From positions 1 through 10,791 of the forward strand of contig DLRK01000030.1 of the NCBI GenBank assembly GCA_002501065.1: a DNA stretch of 10,791 bases, given 5' to 3'. The translations under genes and the position numbers were made by a program. This stretch comes from Akkermansiaceae bacterium UBA7890 (GTDB lineage Bacteria; Verrucomicrobiota; Verrucomicrobiia; Verrucomicrobiales; Akkermansiaceae). Numbering within the stretch: position 1 is the stretch's first letter; each line of letters begins with the position of its first letter. The notes below the pieces were generated by a model. It was given only the letters and a program-made list of their open reading frames with translations, did no database searches and was not told the DNA's origin. This document shows, in pieces, positions 1 through 6,203 of the stretch.

Positions 1-212
1 CTGCTCCCGAGCCTGCTCCCGAGCCCGATTCGGAAGCTGGGTCCGGTTCACCGGATGATTTTATGGAGTATATTGTGCAGCCGGGCGACACCATTTCCGA
101 GATTGCCCGTCTCCACAAGGTGGAGGTGGCGGCTATCATCAGGGTCAACGAGATTACAAATCCGGACAGGATCATGGTGGGGAAAGTCCTGAAAATCCTG
201 CCAGGTGAGTAA
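1..212 (+). CDS. LysM-domain protein, C-terminal end (5' truncated by window)
   Basis: The reading frame enters at base 3 and ends at TAA 210-212, leaving 69 visible residues. The first part is a Pro/Glu/Ala-rich linker (APEPAPEP then acidic/Gly/Ser residues). A single LysM module follows from about residue 23 to the end: YIVQPGDTISEIARLH, a VNEITNPDRI core and a closing VGKVLKIL. LysM modules bind the N-acetylglucosamine-containing glycan of peptidoglycan, so the protein probably sits in the periplasm or cell wall. The catalytic or structural N-terminal part lies outside the window, so the overall function cannot be told. The gene runs in the same direction as lipA with a 70-base gap; nothing shows a functional link between them. 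Confidence 0.85.
   Translation, partial: APEPAPEPDSEAGSGSPDDFMEYIVQPGDTISEIARLHKVEVAAIIRVNEITNPDRIMVGKVLKILPGE
3..26 (+). repeat. 12-bp direct repeat encoding an APEP linker
   Basis: Two adjacent copies of gctcccgagcc(t/c) at 3-14 and 15-26 encode APEP-APEP in the linker before the LysM module. The tract may continue to the left of the window. Such Pro-rich linkers commonly vary in length by repeat slippage. Confidence 0.5.
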
Positions 213-230
213 AATTACAGGAATTCAGAA

Positions 231-259
231 TCTCGAAATTATGATTTTGCATTTCGGGA
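231..259 (+). other. Candidate hairpin between the LysM gene and lipA
   Basis: TCTCGAAAT (231-239) can pair with ATTTCGGGA (251-259) around an 11-base loop, giving a 9-bp stem with one G-T pair. No T-run follows, so it is not a classical terminator. It could be a weak terminator for the LysM gene or a leader structure upstream of lipA. It was found by eye only and may be chance in an AT-rich gap. Confidence 0.2.
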
Positions 260-282
260 TGGGGACATAGCGTTTTGGAGAA

Positions 283-1239
283 ATGAGTGGGTGTGGCGTT
301 GATCGCGGGCCAAAGATGTTGATGGATCCCGGATTGCACCGGGAGCAGAAGCCGGACTGGATTCGGGTGCGACTCCCGCATGATCCGGCCTTCTGGTCGA
401 CCAAGTCGCTCATTACGGACCTGAAACTGGTCACCGTCTGTGAGGAGGCTCAGTGTCCCAATCGCTGGGAGTGCTGGGGGCAGGGTACGGCTACCTTTAT
501 GATCGCGGGAGAGAGATGCACCCGCGCCTGTGGATTCTGTGCGGTGAAGACCGCCAGGCCAGAGGCCCTCGAGGAGGATGAACCGGAGCGGGTAGCCGAG
601 GCCACGAAGCGCATGAACCTCAATCATATCGTGATCACCGCGGTGGCCCGGGACGACCTGAAGGACGGGGGAGCGGAACATTTTCAACGGACCATCAAGG
701 CGGTGCGTGCCTTGAACCCGAAGATCATCATCGAGGTTCTTGTGTCTGACTTCAATGACAGGGACTGGGCTCTTGAACTGGTGATGGAGGCCCGCCCCCA
801 TATATTTAATCATAACATCGAAACCGTGGAGCGTCTCACGCCCTTGGTTCGCAGCCGGGCACAGTACCAGCGCTCGCTCACCGTCCTGAAGAAGGCCAAG
901 AAGATGGTGGATGGAAAGGTGGCAAGTAAGAGCGGTCTCATGCTCGGACTTGGAGAGCGGGAGGAGGAAGTGTTCCAGGCCATGGACGATCTGCTGGAGC
1001 ACGGAGTGACGGTTCTGACCATGGGGCAATACCTGCGGCCCAGTGCGATGCACCTGCCGGTGGTGGACTACATTACGCCCGAACGCTTTGAGAAACTGCG
1101 GGTGGCGGCCCTGGAGAAGGGGTTCCGCCATGTCGCCAGTGGTCCACTGGTGCGCAGCTCTTATCACGCCACGGATTTTCACCCGGAGGAAGATGTGATC
1201 GAAGCGATCGAGGCGGATCTGGCCAGGGATGGCGCCTAG
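283..1239 (+). CDS. lipA: Lipoyl synthase (radical SAM)
   Basis: LipA inserts two sulfur atoms into octanoyl groups on lipoyl domains of 2-oxoacid dehydrogenases and the glycine cleavage H protein, using S-adenosylmethionine, in the cytoplasm. The 318 residues show both family cysteine sets. The auxiliary 4Fe-4S set is C53-x4-C58-x5-C64 (CEEAQCPNRWEC). The radical SAM set is C79-x3-C83-x2-C86 (CTRACGFC). The RSSY motif at 291-294, whose serine ligates the auxiliary cluster, is present, as is the conserved DLKDGGAEHF region (125-134). Length is normal and no key residue is missing. ATG 283 has GGAG only two bases upstream, which is very close. ATG 316 or 322 are possible starts and would still keep every family motif. 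No lipB is adjacent. The gene converges on the minus-strand lipoprotein gene with a 7-base gap. Confidence 0.97.
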   Translation: MSGCGVDRGPKMLMDPGLHREQKPDWIRVRLPHDPAFWSTKSLITDLKLVTVCEEAQCPNRWECWGQGTATFMIAGERCTRACGFCAVKTARPEALEEDEPERVAEATKRMNLNHIVITAVARDDLKDGGAEHFQRTIKAVRALNPKIIIEVLVSDFNDRDWALELVMEARPHIFNHNIETVERLTPLVRSRAQYQRSLTVLKKAKKMVDGKVASKSGLMLGLGEREEEVFQAMDDLLEHGVTVLTMGQYLRPSAMHLPVVDYITPERFEKLRVAALEKGFRHVASGPLVRSSYHATDFHPEEDVIEAIEADLARDGA

Positions 1240-1256
1240 GAAAAACTTACTTTTTC
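1240..1256. terminator. Weak bidirectional terminator candidate between convergent genes
   Basis: GAAAAA (1240-1245) pairs with TTTTTC (1251-1256) around a 5-base loop. This lies just after the lipA stop and covers the stop of the convergent lipoprotein gene. Each strand ends the stem in a T-run, but the stem is only 6 bp and nearly all A-T. Its location between converging genes is the main support. Confidence 0.25.
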
Positions 1257-2359
1257 AGGTCGAAGATGCTCAGCAGGGCACGGTGGTCGGATGCGACGGA
1301 CCATTGGGGGTCATCGATGATGCGGCTGGCCTTCTGGTTGAAGAGTGGGCGGAGGGATCGGCTGGCGAGGACGTAGTCGAAGCGGGAGTAGAGGTGTTGA
1401 TAATCCCAGTAGTGGGTCCACACTTCGCCGCGAGAATCCTTGTGAGAGAGCGGTTCGAGGTAACGTGTTGACTGGGTGGGTCCCTGGATGGAGCGGACGG
1501 GGCTCTCCCGGCGTGTGTCATTGAGATCGCCATAAACGCAGAGGAGGGCCTCGGGCGTCTCCTGCAGGATGCGGTCGGCATGTTTGCGCAGGAGGTAGGC
1601 TTCGTGGCGGCGCATGAGATCCTGGTGACCCTCCGGAGTTTCGCGTTTGGACTTCAGGTGCACCCCAAGGAAGCGGATTCTGCGGGTACCGGCCTCTATG
1701 GTGGCGTCGAGGATTCCCCGCTGCATGGCGAATTCCTTGGGGTTGTTGTCGGCGTCAACCGACTGGTAGACCAGAGAGCCGTCAGCTCCCTGCGAATTGA
1801 CGGCCACGATGGGATAGCGGGAGAGGAGGGCGAGGTGGCGGGTGTCATCGGCTCCTCCGGCATACTCGGAGTATTCGAGGGCGAGTCCCGCCTCGGAGAG
1901 TTTTCCCTTCAGTTCAGCGAGGTCTTCCGCCGTTCCAATTTCGCAGATGCCAAGGACATCGGGTTGGGCCTCCACTACAATCCTGACGAGGCTCTCCACC
2001 TCCCGGGCGGGTTTGCGCCGGTCCTTGCGTTCACCGTCGATGAAACTGGACATGGTGAGATAGTTCCGGACGTTGTAGGAGAGAAAGCGGAGCTGGGTGC
2101 TCGGTTGGTCGTTCTTCCCGTCGGGCGGGGTTGATTCCGGTTCCGGATCAGGGGTGGGTTCCGGATCAGGAGTGGATTCCGGATCAGGAGTGATAGATAG
2201 TTCTGGTTCTTCCGGGGCCGTCTTTGCGGTCTGCTCCCAATCGGGGGTCTCCTGTCTCTCTCCGCAACTGGACAGGAGGAGGAAGAAGCAGAGAAAAAGA
2301 AACGCCCCGGCATGCTGCGGGGCGCGGAAGAAAAAGGATTCTGTGAGGAGACGATGCAT
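1247..2359 (-). CDS. Endonuclease/exonuclease/phosphatase-family lipoprotein
   Basis: The 370-residue product begins with a lipoprotein signal: a hydrophobic stretch at 19-31, then lipobox LSSC with lipidated C32. Gly rather than Asp follows the cysteine. A Pro/Asp/Glu linker (about 47-85) with TPDPEP repeats comes next. From about residue 88 the chain has the exonuclease-III/DNase-I fold: YNVRN (N96), ICEIG (E140), GVHLKS (H234), GDLND (D278, N280), FDYVL (D328) and SDHRAL (D358, H359). All residues expected for a Mg-dependent phosphodiesterase are present. The substrate could be DNA, RNA or a phospho-ester; family membership alone does not decide. It is predicted to be anchored in the envelope facing the periplasm or outside. 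There is no twin-arginine in the signal, so it is not an evident Tat substrate although tatA is its operon partner. ATG 2359-2357 overlaps the tatA stop (TGATG), and GAGGA at 2370-2366 gives a good ribosome site. Confidence 0.9.
   Translation of the reverse strand: MHRLLTESFFFRAPQHAGAFLFLCFFLLLSSCGERQETPDWEQTAKTAPEEPELSITPDPESTPDPEPTPDPEPESTPPDGKNDQPSTQLRFLSYNVRNYLTMSSFIDGERKDRRKPAREVESLVRIVVEAQPDVLGICEIGTAEDLAELKGKLSEAGLALEYSEYAGGADDTRHLALLSRYPIVAVNSQGADGSLVYQSVDADNNPKEFAMQRGILDATIEAGTRRIRFLGVHLKSKRETPEGHQDLMRRHEAYLLRKHADRILQETPEALLCVYGDLNDTRRESPVRSIQGPTQSTRYLEPLSHKDSRGEVWTHYWDYQHLYSRFDYVLASRSLRPLFNQKASRIIDDPQWSVASDHRALLSIFDLKK
2141..2194 (-). repeat. Three 18-bp tandem repeats encoding the lipoprotein linker
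   Basis: On the plus strand three 18-base units start with TTCCGGATCAGG at 2141, 2159 and 2177, differing by only a few bases; a partial GATTCCGG precedes them at 2133-2140. In the lipoprotein they encode the Thr/Ser-Pro-Asp-Pro-Glu linker between lipid anchor and catalytic domain. Units are a multiple of three, so gain or loss keeps frame and only changes tether length. Confidence 0.8.
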
Positions 2360-2631
2360 CAGGAATCCTCGGAGGCCGAAGCTTCTTCCTTGTGCTTGGC
2401 TTCCTCGGGCGTGACCTTTTTTTCGTCGGTTTCCGTGGAAACCTCCATTTCGGCCATCCTGATTTCGTCTTCGAAGTCGTTCCGGGCACGTTTGAACTCG
2501 CCCATGCTCTTTCCAAGTCCCCGAGCAAGCTCGGGGATTTTCTTGGCTCCGAAGAGAAGGAGGACGATTATGAAGATGACCGCGATCTCCGGACCGCCAA
2601 GGCCGCCGATGAACGCCAAGGTGTTTGTCAT
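2359..2631 (-). CDS. tatA: Sec-independent (Tat) translocase subunit TatA
   Basis: TatA oligomers, together with TatC, move folded proteins carrying twin-arginine signals across the inner membrane. The 90-residue protein has the family layout: a short N-terminus, GGPE (12-15), one transmembrane helix (about 16-28), the FG hinge (F27-G28) followed by AKKIPELARGLGKSMGEFKRA, which is the amphipathic helix, and a charged acidic tail from about 51. No frameshift or missing motif is seen. TatB is less likely because the tail is short and the hinge is of TatA type. ATG 2631 lacks a clear ribosome site. The last base of its stop codon is the first base of the downstream lipoprotein ATG, so the two genes form an operon. 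No tatB or tatC lies in this window, so the rest of the translocase must be encoded elsewhere. Confidence 0.95.
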   Translation of the reverse strand: MTNTLAFIGGLGGPEIAVIFIIVLLLFGAKKIPELARGLGKSMGEFKRARNDFEDEIRMAEMEVSTETDEKKVTPEEAKHKEEASASEDS

Positions 2632-2806
2632 GAGTGTAACTTAATTTGGTTTGGGGTGAGGTGCAAAGAAATAACGCGGGTCCGGACCGGAGGTTGCCGG
2701 GAGAGCAGGAGCAGGATTGATACGGGCCGATTCTGACGTAATTACAAGGATTTGTCGGAAAGAATTAGGATTTGGATGTCAGGCCCGGAGGACTAAGAAA
2801 GGGGCA
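2632..2806. promoter_or_regulatory. Divergent promoter region between tatA and hrpB
   Basis: These 175 bases separate two genes transcribed away from each other, so both promoters should lie here. The stretch is more AT-rich than the flanking genes. For tatA (minus strand) TTGCAC, 17 bases, then TAAGTT just before the ATG is a weak sigma70-like pair that would put the transcript start almost at the start codon. For hrpB (plus strand) TTGATA at 2717-2722 is close to a -35 box, but no convincing -10 sits at standard spacing (TACAAG at 2743-2748 is 20 bases away). Location is firm; the boxes are guesses. Confidence 0.35.
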
Positions 2807-5368
2807 GTGGTTCTACCTGTTTTCGAGATCCGGGAGGAGTTGGAGGAGTGCCTGCGGCAAGGTGGGCGGATTCTTTTGCGGGCACCCACGGGATCGGGAA
2901 AGTCGACCGGGGTGCCCGTCATGATTCTGCAGACCTCGCAGGTGGAGGGAACGATCGTGGTGGTTCAGCCCCGCCGGATCGCAGCGCGTCTGCTGGCCGG
3001 GTTCGTGGCTCGCTCACTCGGAGTGAATCTGGGAGAGGAGGTGGGCTATGCGGTGCGTTTCGACACGCGCTATGGCGACCGGACGAGGATCGTCTATGTC
3101 ACGGACGGGGTGTTGCAGCGCTGGTTGCGCGATGATCCGGAACTGGAAGGAGTGGATGCGGTGCTCTTCGACGAATTTCATGAGCGAAGACTGGCTTCCG
3201 ATCTCTCCCTGGCCCGTGTTCTCGACTTGCAGGAAGGTGGACGGCCCGAACTCCGGGTTCTCGTCATGTCTGCCACCCTGGAAACAGCGGGACTGGCGGA
3301 TTACCTGCAGCCCTGCGAAATACTGGAGGCAGGGGGACGAATGTATCCGGTGGAGATTTCTCATCAGCCTCCTCCACCTCCCAGGCGGGGGAGGCACGGA
3401 GCGATGGAAAGTGTGCCGGTCTGGGAGCAGGTGGGGAAGGCCTGCCGGGAGGAGATTCTCGTCCGCAACGAGGGGAAGGGATCCGGGGGAAGTGGTGGTG
3501 AGAGGATGCTGGTCTTTCTTCCGGGGGCTTATGAGATCCGCAGGACGGTGGAACTGCTGGAGCGAAGCAGCTGGGCGCAGGGCTGGGAGGTGAAACCACT
3601 GTATTCCGCGCTCTCTCCGGCCGCGCAAGGGGAAGCGGTTGATCCTGGGGAGACGCCCCGGATCATCGTGGCAACCAACGTGGCGGAGACTTCCATCACG
3701 ATTGACGGGGTGGTTGCGGTGATTGATTCGGGACTGGCACGGATTGCCTCCTACGATGTCCGGCGCGGGATCGATACCCTGACCATCCGGAAGATTTCGC
3801 AGGCGGCGGCTCAGCAGCGGGCCGGGCGCGCAGGGAGGACCGGTCCGGGTCGGTGCCTGAGGTTATGGAGTGAACGGGATCACGCCCGGCGTCCGGAGTT
3901 CGAGCACCCCGAAGTGCACCGGGTCGACCTGACGGAGGCGGTTCTCTATCTGAAGGCCGGGGGCGCGGGAGAGGTGCGGGAGTTTCGCTGGCTGGATGCC
4001 CCGGAGGAGGACTCCCTCCGACGGGCGGAACGTCTGCTGGAAATGCTGGGGGCGGTGGACGGGGAGGGAGCAATCACGGAAGTGGGAGCATCGATGGCGC
4101 GCTATCCGTTGCATCCCCGCGCAGCACGCCTCCTGAAAGCGGCGGAGGGGGAGGGCTGTGTGGCGGAGGCCTGTTTTGCGGCGGCAGTTCTCCAGGGCGA
4201 AGGCGTCTTTACCAGGAAGGTCACCCGTGCCCAGCGGGGGCATTTCCAGGGGGACGGTGACCGGTCTGATTTCGAGGCCGAGTGGCGGGCCTGCGAGGCT
4301 GCGGAGAGCATGCGTTTCGATCCCGTTCGCTGCGGGGGACTTGCCATTCACGCCCGGCAGGCGAGGGAAACCCTGCAGGCCTGGAAGCAATTGTGTGGTT
4401 TGGCGGGCCGGCCATCGATCCGTTCCGGTCAGGTGGCGATGGAGGAACTGCGTGTGCCCCTGAGCCGGGCAGTGCTGGCAGCCTATGGGGACCACGTGGC
4501 AGTGCGGACAAGCAGGGGATCGCTGGCCTGCCGGGTGGCGGGGGGGAGACGTGGAAAACTGGACGAGGGGAGCGTGGCGCGGGAGGCGATGGTGTTGGTG
4601 GCCACCGGGATGACGGAGGTTCAGGGACGGGAGATGACGGTGCATCTCAGGCATGCAGTTCGAGTGGAGGAGGAGTGGTTGCGCGAGCTGTTCCCGACCG
4701 GATTCCGGGAGGAAGCGGGAGCGGTCTTTGACGAAGTGGCGCGGCGGGTGGTGACTCGCCGCCGGGTGATGTTCCATGACCTCGTGATTGAGGAGAAGGA
4801 AGGGGGAGAAGTGAGGGAGGAGGAAGCGGCGGCCCTGTTGGCGGATCACATCGTGGACGGTTCCCTCCAACTCAAGCGATGGGACGTCAAGGTGGAGCGC
4901 TGGATCGCGCGGGTGGCCTTCGTGGCGGAGTCCATGCCCGAGCTGGAAATCAATTCCATCGGGGACGAGGAGAAGAAGCTGATTGTCACACAGGTGTGCC
5001 GGAAGGCGCGCTCCTACCGGGAGGTGAAGGACCGCGAGATCTGGCCCGTTCTCCGGGACTGGCTCTCCGCCCCCCAGTCCGCGGCCCTTGAGAGTTACGC
5101 CCCGGAACGGATTGAACTGGCCAACGGAGTGGGGGCGAAGGTGGTATATGAGACGGGGAAGGATCCTTCCATCGCCCTCAGGGTGCAGCAACTCTATGGT
5201 GTCAGGGAGACACCCGCCATTTCCGGTCGTCCGGTGCAGGTGCAGGTTCTCGCCCCGAATCAGCGTCCCTGGCAGGTGACCCAGGACCTCGAGAGTTTCT
5301 GGGAGAGTGGTTACCCCCGGATGAAGAAGGATCTCGCAGGGCGCTATCCGAGGCACGAGTGGAGGTAG
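2807..5368 (+). CDS. hrpB: ATP-dependent RNA helicase HrpB (DEAH family)
   Basis: From GTG 2807 the protein has 853 residues, slightly longer than Escherichia coli HrpB. Superfamily-2 helicase motifs appear in order (numbering from this start): motif I APTGSGKST (26-34), Ia QPRRIAA (54-60), II DEFHER (122-127), III SATLE (155-159), V ATNVAETSITIDG (289-301) and VI QQRAGRAGR (336-344). The C-terminal HrpB-specific region ends with the family signature YPRMKKDLAGRYPRHEW. DEFH instead of DEAH is normal for HrpB. The protein should unwind or remodel RNA in the cytoplasm using ATP; its exact target is not well defined in the family. The start is uncertain. A TTG at 2717 has AGGAG five bases upstream and would add 30 residues, but that extension uses AT-rich codons unlike the gene and precedes the LPV-x-E region where the family begins. 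The gene is first in a co-directional run of three. Confidence 0.95.
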   Translation: MVLPVFEIREELEECLRQGGRILLRAPTGSGKSTGVPVMILQTSQVEGTIVVVQPRRIAARLLAGFVARSLGVNLGEEVGYAVRFDTRYGDRTRIVYVTDGVLQRWLRDDPELEGVDAVLFDEFHERRLASDLSLARVLDLQEGGRPELRVLVMSATLETAGLADYLQPCEILEAGGRMYPVEISHQPPPPPRRGRHGAMESVPVWEQVGKACREEILVRNEGKGSGGSGGERMLVFLPGAYEIRRTVELLERSSWAQGWEVKPLYSALSPAAQGEAVDPGETPRIIVATNVAETSITIDGVVAVIDSGLARIASYDVRRGIDTLTIRKISQAAAQQRAGRAGRTGPGRCLRLWSERDHARRPEFEHPEVHRVDLTEAVLYLKAGGAGEVREFRWLDAPEEDSLRRAERLLEMLGAVDGEGAITEVGASMARYPLHPRAARLLKAAEGEGCVAEACFAAAVLQGEGVFTRKVTRAQRGHFQGDGDRSDFEAEWRACEAAESMRFDPVRCGGLAIHARQARETLQAWKQLCGLAGRPSIRSGQVAMEELRVPLSRAVLAAYGDHVAVRTSRGSLACRVAGGRRGKLDEGSVAREAMVLVATGMTEVQGREMTVHLRHAVRVEEEWLRELFPTGFREEAGAVFDEVARRVVTRRRVMFHDLVIEEKEGGEVREEEAAALLADHIVDGSLQLKRWDVKVERWIARVAFVAESMPELEINSIGDEEKKLIVTQVCRKARSYREVKDREIWPVLRDWLSAPQSAALESYAPERIELANGVGAKVVYETGKDPSIALRVQQLYGVRETPAISGRPVQVQVLAPNQRPWQVTQDLESFWESGYPRMKKDLAGRYPRHEWR

Positions 5369-5369
5369 C

Positions 5370-5417
5370 ATGGAGACTCCGGGCTATTTGGTGTTGGTTC
5401 CCTGGAATTTGGGGTAG
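5370..5417 (+). CDS. Possible 15-codon leader ORF
   Basis: ATG 5370 lies one base after the hrpB stop, with GGAGG at 5361-5365 four bases upstream, the best ribosome site in this stretch. It encodes METPGYLVLVPWNLG and stops at TAG 5415-5417. It is in the same frame as the next gene: only AGT CCG TTC separate that TAG from the next gene's GTG. It may be a translated leader that feeds ribosomes to the downstream GTG by reinitiation, or the original N-terminus cut off by a nonsense mutation, or chance. No homology is recognised. Confidence 0.3.
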   Translation: METPGYLVLVPWNLG

Positions 5418-5426
5418 AGTCCGTTC

Positions 5427-6140
5427 GTGACGAAGCTGATCCTGCTGATCTCACTTCTTCCCATCATTCTCTCGGTGGTGGTCCGGAAGTTTTTCTGTGA
5501 TCGCGGGGTGCGCTCGGCGGGCAATGCGGAGACTTCGCGGACCGGGCGGGAACTGGCTGAACTTCTCCTCTCCAAGGCAGGGATCTCCGGCGAGGTGGAG
5601 GTGGTCGAGAAGCGTCGGACGGAGGTCAAGGTGGGTGAACCAGTCAAGCTTGTGCTCACCAAGCGTCTGGCAGGAGCGAAGAATGTGGTAGCCCTGGGTG
5701 AGGTAGCGCTCCTGTGTGGGCACGCCCTGGTGGCGACCAGCAACCCGGATCTGCTCAAGTGGCGCCAGTGGGCGGTGAAGTTCAGCTTTGCCTTTCCCAT
5801 CTTCACCCTGGTGGTGCTTATTTTTGCCGTGGTGGTGGCCAAGATCCCGGCCAGCCTGGGACTTGCGCTGGCCGCTGCGGCCCTTGGAGCGGGGAGTCTG
5901 ATGTCGCTGCTTTCGCTGCAGGTCGAAGTGCAGGGGGCCAGGATGATGGCCACCATCATTGATGAGTCCCGCATTTTTCCCCGCCTGCGGGAGAGCGAGG
6001 CGGTCGCGCTGGCCTGCAAGTCACTGGCCTACCGGCAGGCGGTGCCGGGAGCGATCGAGATCCTCATGGGCCGGGACATGGAACGCAAGATTGCCCGGGA
6101 GGTGGGGCGGAGAGTGGCGGGAAAGGTGCTGAGACGGTAG
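5427..6140 (+). CDS. YugP/Zn_peptidase_2-like membrane protein with degenerate zinc site
   Basis: The 237-residue protein has the layout of the YugP-type neutral zinc metallopeptidases: an N-terminal transmembrane segment (about 3-20), a SxxTG-ELAELLL region (37-48), the zinc-site region, two hydrophobic segments (about 119-138 and 142-163), then VEVQGAR (166-172), which matches the family VEFNAS motif, and a final LxYRQAV-like helix (200-206). In active members the site reads AHEVGHA. Here it is ALLCGHA (94-100): the first histidine and the catalytic glutamate are both leucine, while G98, H99 and the third ligand E167 remain. It is therefore probably not a working peptidase; a structural or regulatory membrane role is only a guess. 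GTG 5427 is the first start after an in-frame TAG and has a weak ribosome site. It lies 58 bases after hrpB. Family assignment is moderately sure because the alignment was made from memory. Confidence 0.7.
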   Translation: MTKLILLISLLPIILSVVVRKFFCDRGVRSAGNAETSRTGRELAELLLSKAGISGEVEVVEKRRTEVKVGEPVKLVLTKRLAGAKNVVALGEVALLCGHALVATSNPDLLKWRQWAVKFSFAFPIFTLVVLIFAVVVAKIPASLGLALAAAALGAGSLMSLLSLQVEVQGARMMATIIDESRIFPRLRESEAVALACKSLAYRQAVPGAIEILMGRDMERKIAREVGRRVAGKVLRR

Positions 6141-6203
6141 GACCGGGGGGTGTCGGTGTTGGACTTTGCGGCGACAGGCTCCTAAATTCCTGCCAGCGGC
6201 CTT

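Noticed and set aside
2141..2194. Tandem repeats considered as a CRISPR-like array
   Set aside because: Units are 18 bp, directly adjacent with no spacers, and encode an in-frame protein linker.
2717..2806. TTG start for hrpB with AGGAG five bases upstream
   Set aside because: The 30 added residues use AT-rich codons unlike the gene and extend beyond the usual family start; TTGATA here may instead be a -35 box. It stays a possible alternative but is not preferred.
3863..5371. Long open frame on the minus strand opposite hrpB (502 codons)
   Set aside because: Its translation is His/Pro/Leu/Arg-rich without any motif, and the plus strand carries all HrpB motifs. It is a shadow of a GC-rich gene.
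6151..6176. TGTCG ... CGACA inverted repeat before the beta-CASP gene
   Set aside because: Only five paired bases with a 16-base loop and no T-run; expected by chance.
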